Shown here piece by piece: positions 9,202 to 20,035 of a stretch of 64,000 bases of DNA (position 1 is the stretch's first letter; every line of letters begins with the position of its first letter). A program made the translations under genes and the position numbers. This DNA is from Flavobacterium sp. (GTDB lineage Bacteria; Bacteroidota; Bacteroidia; Flavobacteriales; Flavobacteriaceae): assembly GCF_027483985.1 (NCBI RefSeq), contig NZ_JAIXTJ010000017.1, forward strand, positions 1 to 64,000. Reading direction: 5' to 3'. Under the pieces are notes generated by a model. It saw nothing but the letters and a program-made list of their open reading frames with translations, did not search any database and was not told the origin of the DNA.

Positions 9202-12177
9202 TTAAACGTGATGACGTTCTTCAATATCTTGAATATCTTTTTTATTCATAGAATCTACTAAAACTGGTGTAGCTATAAATAATGAAGAATATGTTCCAAC
9301 GATAATACCTACAAGCATTGCGAAAATAAATCCTCTAATTGATTCACCTCCGAAAATGAACATAATTAACAATACCAAAATCATTGTTAATGAAGTATTC
9401 AATGTTCTAGATAATGTGGTGTTAATAGATGCATTTACAACATCTTTAAACGAACCTTTAACATTTCCTGCTAAGAACTCTCTAATTCTATCAAATACGA
9501 TTACGGTATCATTCATTGAATATCCAATAACTGTTAAAATAGCAGCAATGAAATGTTGATCCATTTCCATATGGAAAGGCATTACTTTATATAATATAGA
9601 ATACAATCCTAATACAAAAATAACATCGTGGAATACTGCAGCAATCGCACCTAATGAATACTGCCACTTACGGAATGAGATTACAAGATACAAACCAACA
9701 ACTAACATTGCACCAATAACAGCCCAAAATGAGTTTGTTTTAATATCTGCTGAAATCGCTGCTCCAACTTTAGAAGCTTGTAAAACACCTAATTGTTTTC
9801 CATCGTAAGAGTTGATAAAATTGTCATAAGACGTATTTGTGTAATACTTTCCTAAAACTTTATATAATTTTTCATTTACTTCTTTATCAACGTCAGCGCT
9901 TTCCTCTTTAATTTTATATTTAGTAGTCAATTTCAATTGATCGTCATCTCCAAAAACTTTAGCTTCTACAGCTGTACCGAATTCTTTAGATAATTCTTCA
10001 GAAACTTGAGTTGGTTCTACCGCTTTTTCAAATTTTACTTGAAAAGTTCTTCCTCCAACAAAATCAACACCTTCATCAAGACCATTAACAAAGAAGATAG
10101 AAACTAAACTTCCGATAACTACAACAGAAGAGAATAAGTAAGTCCATTTTTTAACACCGATAAAGTCATAATGGAAACCTGTAAACCAATTTTTCGTAAT
10201 TGGTGTTGTAAATGTTAAAGCTCTATTGTTAGCGATATCTTTATCAATAAATATTCTTGCGATAAAGATTGAAGTAAATAATGAAGTTACTATACCAATT
10301 AATAATGTAGTTGCAAAACCTTGAATTGGTCCAGTACCAAAGATGAATAAAATTGCACCCGTTAAAACGTGAGTTACGTTAGCATCAATAATCGAACGCA
10401 TTGCACCTTTCCATCCGTAAGAAGCGATAACTGCATCTCCTAAAGTTTTACCTTCGCGCAATTCTTCTTTAGCTCTTTCATAAATAATGATGTTAGCATC
10501 AACCGCAGTACCAAGTGTTAAAACAATACCAGCAATACCAGGTAAAGTCAATACAGCACCTAAACTTGCTAAGATTCCAAATAAGAATAATAAGTTTACC
10601 AATAAAGCAACATTAGCATACCATCCAGCTTTTCCATAATAGAAAACCATCCATAAACATACTAATAAGAAACCTACAATAGAAGATAGAAATCCAGCGT
10701 GGATAGCTTTTTCTCCTAAAGATGGTCCAACCACTTCTGATTGCACAATTTCTGCAGCAGCAGGCAATTTACCAGCTCTTAAAACGTTAGCTAAATCTTG
10801 AGTTTCAGTTACATCAAAATTACCTGAAATTTCAGATCTACCACCAGCAATTGGTCCTGTTGATACTCCTGGCGCAGAATAAACTACATCATCAAGAGCA
10901 ATAGCAATAAAACCTTTGCTTGTAAATGCGTTACCTGTTAATTGTTCCCAAACCTTTGCTCCTTGTCCGTTCATCTGCATAGAAACAGCAGGTTTACCTA
11001 ATTGATCAAAAGTATCTCTAGCTTCGGTAATCACACCACCACTTAATGGAGCAACTCCGTCTTTATTTCCTTTTAAAGCATAAAGTTCAAAAGTTTCAAC
11101 ATCTGTTTTAGTCTTTTCGTCTTTGATAACTGTTGGTTTTCCCCATACGAATTTAGCAAAACGCTTGTCTGCTGGTAACAAAGAACGAATATCAGCTCTT
11201 TTTAAATAAGAATTAATTTTAGCCGTATCCTTAACAGATACAATACCTAAAATTGGACCACCACCTTGTCCTACGAATTTATCTAAAATTGGATTTGCAC
11301 CCGTTTTAGCAGCAACTGAATCTTTAGTTTTATCAGCTAACATATCTTTGATGGAATCTGTTGCTGCAGTTTTAACTTCTGGAGTTTTTACATTTTTTTC
11401 AGTAGCTTTTAAGGCATCGTTCGCTGCCATTAAGAAACCACCCATTTCATCGATTTTGTATGCTTCCCAAAACTCTAATTGAGCAGTTGATTGTAATAAT
11501 TTTTTGATACGGTCAACATCTTTTGCTCCTGGCAATTCCACAAGAATTCTTCCTGTTTGTCCCAATTTAGCAATATTTGGTTGCGTTACACCAAATTTAT
11601 CGATACGTTTTCTCAAAACTCCGAAAGCTGATTCAACTGATTCATCCACTTTACGACGAATCACTTTTTTAGTTTCATCATCTGACATTTTGAAGTTGAT
11701 CTCATCAGATAAATTTTTATTAGCAAAAATATCTGGCGAAGCTAATTTTGTATCACCTTTAATAGCATCAAACGCAATAAAAAACGCATCTAAAAAAGAT
11801 TGATTTCCTTGACGGTTAGCTTGCGCATCTTCTAAAGCCTTATTGAAAACAGCATTTTTAGAATTGTTAGAAAGACCTTTTAAAACATCTTTCACAGAAA
11901 TTTGAAGAATAACGTTGATTCCTCCTTCAAGGTCAAGACCTTTATTGATTTGTTTTCCTACCACTTCATCATAAGTGTAGTCAACAAGACCAAACATACT
12001 AAAAACTTTTTTGTTTTTAATATCGTTAAGATATTCAATTTCTTTTTCTTGGTTTCCTTTTGCAAATGCCTTGGCGTCATTTTGCACACCATTGGATACA
12101 AATGTGAAAGAAAGTTGGTAAATACTTACCAGTGCAAATAGAATTGCGAAAAATTTAATAAGTCCTTTATTCTGCAT
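9202..12177 (-). CDS. secDF: Fused protein-export subunits SecD-SecF
   Basis: SecD and SecF form the proton-driven inner-membrane motor that completes export through SecYEG. Here they are one 991-aa chain, as is usual in Bacteroidota. The SecD half has an N-terminal membrane segment, DLEGGINVILQISV, the P1 domain (RKRIDKFGV...LVELPGA) and the TM4 motif VDANIIIYERAKEELR. The SecF half begins at about residue 680 with DEGVDFVGGRTFQ and contains SMNDTVIVFDRIRE. Both halves keep the conserved membrane Asp. The insertion in the SecD periplasmic region (about 250-330) is longer than in E. coli. It is transcribed alone from a well-formed promoter at 12301-12331, with a leader of roughly 120 bases. 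Confidence 0.97.
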   Translation of the reverse strand: MQNKGLIKFFAILFALVSIYQLSFTFVSNGVQNDAKAFAKGNQEKEIEYLNDIKNKKVFSMFGLVDYTYDEVVGKQINKGLDLEGGINVILQISVKDVLKGLSNNSKNAVFNKALEDAQANRQGNQSFLDAFFIAFDAIKGDTKLASPDIFANKNLSDEINFKMSDDETKKVIRRKVDESVESAFGVLRKRIDKFGVTQPNIAKLGQTGRILVELPGAKDVDRIKKLLQSTAQLEFWEAYKIDEMGGFLMAANDALKATEKNVKTPEVKTAATDSIKDMLADKTKDSVAAKTGANPILDKFVGQGGGPILGIVSVKDTAKINSYLKRADIRSLLPADKRFAKFVWGKPTVIKDEKTKTDVETFELYALKGNKDGVAPLSGGVITEARDTFDQLGKPAVSMQMNGQGAKVWEQLTGNAFTSKGFIAIALDDVVYSAPGVSTGPIAGGRSEISGNFDVTETQDLANVLRAGKLPAAAEIVQSEVVGPSLGEKAIHAGFLSSIVGFLLVCLWMVFYYGKAGWYANVALLVNLLFLFGILASLGAVLTLPGIAGIVLTLGTAVDANIIIYERAKEELREGKTLGDAVIASYGWKGAMRSIIDANVTHVLTGAILFIFGTGPIQGFATTLLIGIVTSLFTSIFIARIFIDKDIANNRALTFTTPITKNWFTGFHYDFIGVKKWTYLFSSVVVIGSLVSIFFVNGLDEGVDFVGGRTFQVKFEKAVEPTQVSEELSKEFGTAVEAKVFGDDDQLKLTTKYKIKEESADVDKEVNEKLYKVLGKYYTNTSYDNFINSYDGKQLGVLQASKVGAAISADIKTNSFWAVIGAMLVVGLYLVISFRKWQYSLGAIAAVFHDVIFVLGLYSILYKVMPFHMEMDQHFIAAILTVIGYSMNDTVIVFDRIREFLAGNVKGSFKDVVNASINTTLSRTLNTSLTMILVLLIMFIFGGESIRGFIFAMLVGIIVGTYSSLFIATPVLVDSMNKKDIQDIEERHHV

Positions 12178-12282
12178 TATTACTAAAAATTAATTAATTT
12201 TTTTGGTTTTGGTTTTAAAAAAACAAGTAAACATCAAGTAATCTATTGATTTTCAATATAAATCAACAAAAACACTCCTATA

Positions 12283-12331
12283 CACGTTTTTTGAAACGTG
12301 CAAATATATAATTAACCTAAAGATTAACAAA
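12283..12331 (-). promoter_or_regulatory. secDF promoter with hairpin at the predicted 5' end
   Basis: Read on the minus strand, TTTG (12331-12328), a 19-base spacer and TATATTTG (12308-12301) match the Bacteroidota consensus closely. Immediately downstream a perfect 7-bp stem, CACGTTT / AAACGTG with a 4-base loop (12283-12300), would form at or next to the 5' end of the transcript. Confidence 0.75.
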
Positions 12332-12354
12332 TTATTTACACATTAATATCAAAA

Positions 12355-12380
12355 AAAAGACTGCAAAAATGCAGTCTTTT
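12355..12380 (-). terminator. Terminator of mdh
   Basis: Perfect 10-bp stem AAAAGACTGC / GCAGTCTTTT with a 6-base loop, 20 bases beyond the mdh stop. The A and T tracts allow function in either direction. Confidence 0.85.
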
Positions 12381-12399
12381 TAAAGTATTGTATATTAAT

Positions 12400-13335
12400 T
12401 TACGATAAAATCGATTTCAAATCACCATTCATTGCGCGAACTGCGTCAGCACTTTTTGCAAATTTTGCTTTTTCATCTTCATTCAAATCGATGTTTACAA
12501 TTTCTTCGATACCATTTTTTCCGATGATGCAAGGTACACCGATACAGATATCGCTTTGACCATATTCACCATCTAACATCACTGAACAAGGAATCATTTT
12601 CTTTTGATCATTTAAAATAGAATCTACCAAAAATGCTACAGATGCTCCTGGCGCATACCAAGCAGAAGTTCCTAACAAAGCCGTAAGCGTAGCTCCACCT
12701 ACCATAGTATCTGCTGCAACTTTAGCTAATTCTTCCTCAGATAAAAATTCAGAAACTGGAACTCCGTTATAAGAAGCTAATCTTGTAAGAGGAATCATCG
12801 TTGTATCTCCGTGACCACCGATGACCATACCTTGAATATCGTTAGCAGGTTTGTCTAAAGCTAATGAAAGATAGGTTTTGAAACGTGAACTATCTAATGT
12901 TCCGCCCATTCCAATAATTCTATTTTTTGGTAATCCAGTTGCTTTTAACGTTAAATAAGTCATAGTATCCATTGGATTAGAAACTACGACAACAATTGCA
13001 TTAGGAGAATGCGCTAATAAATTTTCAGCAACTCCTTTTACAATCCCAGCATTGATTCCAATTAATTCTTCACGAGTCATTCCTGGTTTTCTTGGAATAC
13101 CCGATGTAATAACTACTACATCACTTCCTGCAGTTTTTGTATAATCATTAGTACTTCCAGAAACTTTTGTATTGAATCCTAAAGTAGTTTGTGTTTGCAT
13201 TATGTCTAACGCTTTACCTTCTGCAAAACCTTCTCTAATGTCTAATAATACGATTTCACTCGCAATTCTTCTGTAAGCAATAGCGTCTGCGCATGTAGCT
13301 CCTACGTTTCCTGCTCCTACTATGGTAACTTTCAT
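12400..13335 (-). CDS. mdh: Malate dehydrogenase (LDH-like type)
   Basis: Oxidises malate to oxaloacetate with NAD in the citric acid cycle. At 311 aa it has the length of the LDH-like bacterial malate dehydrogenases. The Rossmann motif is GAGNVG (7-12) with Asp32 favouring NAD. Substrate-binding Arg82 lies in IPRKPGM, followed by Asn120 in VSNP, Asp148 and Arg151 in the DSSR block, and catalytic His175 in GGHGDTT. Arg82 in place of the LDH glutamine indicates malate specificity. It follows the DUF6588-like gene with a 29-base gap, so it may be read from the gyrB direction. Confidence 0.97.
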   Translation of the reverse strand: MKVTIVGAGNVGATCADAIAYRRIASEIVLLDIREGFAEGKALDIMQTQTTLGFNTKVSGSTNDYTKTAGSDVVVITSGIPRKPGMTREELIGINAGIVKGVAENLLAHSPNAIVVVVSNPMDTMTYLTLKATGLPKNRIIGMGGTLDSSRFKTYLSLALDKPANDIQGMVIGGHGDTTMIPLTRLASYNGVPVSEFLSEEELAKVAADTMVGGATLTALLGTSAWYAPGASVAFLVDSILNDQKKMIPCSVMLDGEYGQSDICIGVPCIIGKNGIEEIVNIDLNEDEKAKFAKSADAVRAMNGDLKSILS

Positions 13336-13364
13336 TTTATTGTGTGTTTATATATTGATACTAA

Positions 13365-16314
<2,950 letters not shown>

Positions 16315-16494
16315 TTATATCGTATGTATGATTTTTGTCTAACACGCAAATATATAATAATTAAGGCGATTTTAAAGCATTTTAAAGCATTTTGTCGTAG
16401 AAGTTATTAACATTTGTCTATTAATAATTTTTAATTGATTTAAAACGATTTTTTGAAGTTAGCAGCATTGCGTTTTATACAACTAATTGATATT

Positions 16495-16632
16495 CTGACG
16501 AATGCTGTTTAGCCCTGATTGCAATGGAAAGCTTTTTCTTTTGTTGCCTGAGGTTACTCGAAGGCAACAAAAGAAAAACTTGGAATGGAAAGCAGGAAAA
16601 TGGATTGCTGATAAAAAACTAACCATTCGCTC
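16495..16632 (+). ncRNA. Structured intergenic RNA candidate with nested stems
   Basis: Three nested pairings share one centre. The outer CGAATG (16499-16504) pairs with CATTCG (16624-16629). The middle CCTG (16514-16517) pairs with CAGG (16593-16596). The inner stem is a perfect 17-bp hairpin, 16533-16549 with 16562-16578, around a 12-base loop. Between middle and inner stems both sides carry AATGGAAAG, an apparently symmetric internal loop. It encodes no plausible protein. From memory, similar elements with agccctgatt and a cctttaaaa-like tail recur between genes in Flavobacterium, and the Rfam family Flavo-1 is one candidate. Strand is inferred from that resemblance and is not certain. Confidence 0.6.
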
Positions 16633-16650
16633 CTTTAAAAAAGATATGAG

Positions 16651-16727
16651 CATCTGAAACAAGTTTAGATTAAACAAAAACGCCCATCAATAATGATGAG
16701 CGTTAAGAATCTGAACAAGTTCAGATT
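16651..16727. repeat. Pair of related short palindromes
   Basis: AATCTGAAC-aa-GTTCAGATT (16708-16727) is a perfect 9-bp palindrome followed by aaacaaa. A degenerate copy, ATCTGAAACAAGTTTAGATT followed by aaacaaa, lies at 16652-16671. They flank the asnB terminator hairpin. They may be operator-like sites, processing signals or remnants of one duplicated hairpin. Confidence 0.5.
16679..16706 (-). terminator. Terminator of asnB
   Basis: The stem AACGCcCATCA / TGATGaGCGTT has one mismatch and an ATAA-type loop. On the minus strand it is followed by a T run. It lies 70 bases after the asnB stop. Confidence 0.65.
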
Positions 16728-16776
16728 AAACAAACAAACTAAACTTCAATATAAAACCAAGAAACTACGCTTGACC

Positions 16777-18450
16777 TTATGCTTTAATATAGGCATCGTC
16801 GTGAACATTTGCCACTGCTCTACCTGATGGATCATTCATATTTTTGAAAGCTTCATCCCATTCTAATGCTATTTTTGTACTGCACGCCACACTTGCTTCC
16901 TGAGGAACACATAACGCAGCTGCATCACTAGGGAAATGTTCATTGTAAATTGAACGATAATAATACTCTTCTTTAGATGTTGGTGTTTGAATTGGGAATT
17001 TGAATTTTGCATTAGCCAATTGCTCGTCAGATATTTCTCTTGCAACAACTTCTTTTAGCGTGTCGATCCAACTGTAGCCTACGCCATCACTAAATTGTTC
17101 TTTTTGACGCCAAGCCACACTTGCTGGCAACATATCTTCAAACGCTTTACGCAAAACCCATTTCTCCATACGCTCACCGTTGATCATTTTATCTTGTGGA
17201 TTGATTCGCATAGCTACATCCATAAACTCTTTATCTAAGAATGGAACACGACCTTCAATTCCCCAAGCGGCTAAACTTTTGTTAGCTCGCAAGCAATCAT
17301 ACATATGTAATTTACTTAACTTTCTAACTGTTTCTTCGTGAAATTCTCTTGCATTTGGTGCTTTGTGAAAATATAAGTAACCGCCAAATAACTCATCTGA
17401 ACCTTCACCTGAAAGAACCATTTTGATACCCATAGATTTAATAACACGCGCCATTAAATACATTGGAGTTGAAGCACGAATTGTAGTTACATCATAAGTT
17501 TCAATATTATAAATTACGTCACGAACTGCATCTAAACCCTCTTGAATTGTGAATTTTATTTCGTGGTGAATCGTTCCTAAGTGATCGGCTACTTTTTGTG
17601 CCGCAGCCAAATCTGGCGAACCTTCTAAACCTACTGCAAACGAATGTAATTGTGGATACCAAGCATCAACAGTGTCACCTGACTCAATACGTTTTTGCGC
17701 ATACTTTTTAGCAACTGCCGATGTAATTGATGAATCTAATCCGCCAGAAAGTAACACACCATAAGGAACATCACTCATTAACTGACGGTGAACTGCCGCC
17801 TCAAGCGCCACTTTAATTTCTTCAATACTTGTTGCGTTATCTTTAACTGCATCATATTCTGTCCATTCTCTTTTGTACCATTGCACAAATTCGCCGTCTT
17901 TGCTTGATAAATAATGTCCTGGTGGAAATAATTCAATTTTAGTACAATATCCTTCCAAAGCTTTTAGTTCAGAAGCTACATAAAATGTTCCATATTGATC
18001 CCATCCAATGTATAAAGGAATAATTCCCATATGGTCACGCGCTACAAAATATTCATCTTTTTCGACATCATAAATTGCGAAGCCAAAAATACCGTTCATT
18101 TCGTCAATGAAATGCACTCCTTTTTCTTTATACAAGGCTAGAATTACTTCACAATCACTTTCGGTTTGGAATTGGTATCTACCTTCAAATTGTTTACGTA
18201 ATTCTCTGTGATTATAAATTTCACCATTAGCTGCAAGGACCAAACTTTGGTCTTGACTGAACAAAGGTTGTTTTCCAGAAGCTGGATCAACGATTGCCAA
18301 CCTTTCGTGAGCTAAAATGGCTTTGTCATTACTATATATTCCGCTCCAATCTGGTCCGCGATGACGGATGATTTTAGCCATTTCTAATACTTGAGGTCTC
18401 AATGTTTCTGCTTTTTGCTTTAAATCGAAGGCACATACTATTCCGCACAT
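16777..18450 (-). CDS. asnB: Asparagine synthase (glutamine-hydrolysing)
   Basis: Makes asparagine from aspartate, glutamine and ATP. 557 aa, the size of E. coli AsnB. The class-II glutaminase nucleophile is Cys2 (MCGIVCAF), with RHRGPDWSG near residue 30 and NGEIYNHRELR. The synthetase domain has the pyrophosphate loop LLSGGLDSSITSA and the ATP-site stretch VLSGEGSDELFGGYLYFHKA. It stands alone between the RNA candidate and a divergent secreted protein. No amino-acid attenuation structure was recognised in its 330-base upstream region. Confidence 0.97.
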   Translation of the reverse strand: MCGIVCAFDLKQKAETLRPQVLEMAKIIRHRGPDWSGIYSNDKAILAHERLAIVDPASGKQPLFSQDQSLVLAANGEIYNHRELRKQFEGRYQFQTESDCEVILALYKEKGVHFIDEMNGIFGFAIYDVEKDEYFVARDHMGIIPLYIGWDQYGTFYVASELKALEGYCTKIELFPPGHYLSSKDGEFVQWYKREWTEYDAVKDNATSIEEIKVALEAAVHRQLMSDVPYGVLLSGGLDSSITSAVAKKYAQKRIESGDTVDAWYPQLHSFAVGLEGSPDLAAAQKVADHLGTIHHEIKFTIQEGLDAVRDVIYNIETYDVTTIRASTPMYLMARVIKSMGIKMVLSGEGSDELFGGYLYFHKAPNAREFHEETVRKLSKLHMYDCLRANKSLAAWGIEGRVPFLDKEFMDVAMRINPQDKMINGERMEKWVLRKAFEDMLPASVAWRQKEQFSDGVGYSWIDTLKEVVAREISDEQLANAKFKFPIQTPTSKEEYYYRSIYNEHFPSDAAALCVPQEASVACSTKIALEWDEAFKNMNDPSGRAVANVHDDAYIKA

Positions 18451-18780
18451 ATTTTATTCTTTTATTGAGGACAAATAATATTTTATCCATAATTAATTAT
18501 TAAGCAAATTTGAGCAATACTAAACAATACCAAAACACAATACCTTATTTTAGTTATAAATCGTAACTAAATAATGATAATTTATTAAAAATTATAATCT
18601 ACATACTAAAAAATTCCATTTTAAAATTAAAACAAACTGAAAATCAAATCTTTATAAAAAATATGAAAAAACTTACAAAACAAAATCAAAATTGCATTTC
18701 ATCGATTATTTGAGAACAAAAGTAGCACAATACCTAAAAAAAAGTTAAATTTATAAGACAAAACCCTAAATATTAACGAA
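18451..18780. other. Divergent intergenic region of asnB and the C1q-like gene
   Basis: 330 very AT-rich bases must hold both start regions. The only structure seen is an imperfect palindrome, TTAGTTA-n7-TAACTAA, at about 18550-18570, which could be a regulator site. No clean TAnnTTTG element was found for either gene. Confidence 0.4.
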
Positions 18781-19449
18781 ATGGAAAAAAAATTCACTTT
18801 GCCAGTATTACTATTTATTAGTAATCTGCTTGTAGCGCAAGTTGGTATTGGAACGACTGATCCAACTTCTACCTTAGACGTAAACGGAACCTTACGAGTA
18901 AGAACATTACCAGCTTATAACTCAGCAACGGCTACCAAGGATTCGGTATTAGTAGCCGATGGATTGGGAAACATAAAAAGAGTGACTGCCAAACAACTTT
19001 ATGACAATTCTATCAAAACCTTAATAAAAGGAAGTTTTGCAAGCTCGTCACCACTTTCCTTGTCTATTTTGTCTGGTAGTGCTAAAATTCCATTTGATTT
19101 TGCAGAATTTGATGTTAATAATGAATTTAATATTTCAACCAATTCCTTTACACCAAAGCAAGACGGAATATATGAAATTTCGGTTCAAATAAAATCTTCT
19201 GGTGTACTTTCTGCATCGACAAACTTTGGTGTTTCAGTTTTAAAAAATGGAGTAATTATTAATAGAAGTAATTTTCCAAATGTTGGCGTATTAGGAATAA
19301 ACGTAACTCCACCAATAAGAAATTTGTCAACACTAGTTCAATTAACTACAACCGATGTAATAACTTTTAGAGCTAATTCTGATTTAATTTCTGTCTCAAT
19401 ATTAGCAACTAGAGAAGATTGCTTTTTTACAATTAAGCAAGTGAGATAA
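18781..19449 (+). CDS. Secreted C1q/TNF-like domain protein
   Basis: 222 aa. The N-terminus MEKKFTLPVLLFISNLLVAQ is a signal peptide. VGIGTTDPTSTLDVNGTLRV follows, the short repeat seen at the start of many Bacteroidota tail-fibre-like surface proteins. The region at about 80-222 (IYEISVQIKSS, GVSVLKNGVIINRS, VQLTTTDVITFRANS, ATREDCFFTIKQV) has the strand pattern of a C1q/TNF-like jelly roll, probably trimeric. No T9SS C-terminal signal is evident. Function is unknown, and binding or structural roles at the surface are inference. It converges with the GreA-like gene over a shared hairpin. Confidence 0.7.
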   Translation: MEKKFTLPVLLFISNLLVAQVGIGTTDPTSTLDVNGTLRVRTLPAYNSATATKDSVLVADGLGNIKRVTAKQLYDNSIKTLIKGSFASSSPLSLSILSGSAKIPFDFAEFDVNNEFNISTNSFTPKQDGIYEISVQIKSSGVLSASTNFGVSVLKNGVIINRSNFPNVGVLGINVTPPIRNLSTLVQLTTTDVITFRANSDLISVSILATREDCFFTIKQVR

Positions 19450-19482
19450 AATATGATTGCGGGTTATTAGGGTTATAAACGA

Positions 19483-19512
19483 AAAGCCAGTTAACTAACT
19501 GACTTTTTCAAC
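19483..19512. terminator. Shared terminator between convergent genes
   Basis: The stem AAAGcCAGTTA / TAACTGaCTTT has one mismatch and is followed by T on the plus strand and A-rich sequence before it. It overlaps the stop codon of the minus-strand GreA-like gene and ends the plus-strand C1q-like gene. Confidence 0.65.
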
Positions 19513-19938
19513 TTTAAATTTTGAATTATTAATCTCAAACTCAAAGCCTACTTCATTCCCTAATAATTTACTACCTAGTGGCGACTGTGGTGAAACTGCA
19601 ATAATTGTTTTACCTTCAATAGTGATTTTGGGTAAAGCTGCACTAATAAACAATGTCATTCCGTTTGCTTGAACTAAACTTCCTAAAGCTATTTTATTAT
19701 GATTCACGGAACCATCAATCTTATCTAGAATCGATTTTTGATCAAAAACCTCTTTCAATTTGTGATTGAGTTTTTCTTGCTCAATATGCATCATTGACAA
19801 AGCGGTTTCGTGTTTATCACCAGCCGAACCTTTTGCATCGTTTTGCGCATCGACCGTTAATCCCGAAATCATATCGCGAAAAACATCGATTTTGTCTTGA
19901 AGTAATTGCTGGTGTTGTTGAAGAATTTGTAGTTTCAT
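19495..19938 (-). CDS. GreA/GreB-like protein
   Basis: 147 aa. The N-terminal half (1-75) is helical and probably coiled-coil, with an acidic tip around SAGDKHETALSMMHIEQEKL. The C-terminal half has ISPQSPLGSKLLGNEVGF-like sequence (seen as VSPQSPLGSKLLGNEVGF), which matches the FKBP-like C-terminal domain of GreA/GreB/Rnk-type RNA polymerase secondary-channel proteins. The usual GreA N-terminal sequence is not conserved, so cleavage activity cannot be assumed. In databases such proteins are often mislabelled as 3-oxoacyl-ACP synthase. It lies 97 bases after the outer-membrane barrel gene, separated by a cacgaa-type repeat. Confidence 0.65.
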   Translation of the reverse strand: MKLQILQQHQQLLQDKIDVFRDMISGLTVDAQNDAKGSAGDKHETALSMMHIEQEKLNHKLKEVFDQKSILDKIDGSVNHNKIALGSLVQANGMTLFISAALPKITIEGKTIIAVSPQSPLGSKLLGNEVGFEFEINNSKFKVEKVS

Positions 19939-19950
19939 ATAAAAAGACTA

Positions 19951-20030
19951 AACCACAAAGTTCACGAAGAAAGCACAAGGAACACAAATTAAATAGTGAA
20001 CTTCGTGACTGCTGCAAGAACTTTGTGGTT
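19951..20030. repeat. Intergenic inverted repeat, cacgaa family
   Basis: AACCACAAAGTTC (19951-19963) is perfectly complementary to GAACTTTGTGGTT (20018-20030). An overlapping inner pair TCACGAAG / CTTCGTGA allows an alternative fold. The words cacgaag, gcacaagg and acacaaa resemble the repeats at 56740-56860 and 60620-60672. Confidence 0.6.
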
Positions 20031-20035
20031 AAAAT

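Noticed and set aside
11504..11803. 99-codon plus-strand ORF
   Set aside because: Antisense to secDF, which has full family motifs across this part.
16483..16677. 64-codon minus-strand ORF between gyrB and asnB
   Set aside because: It lies across the nested-stem RNA candidate, its composition follows the hairpin arms and it has no family features.
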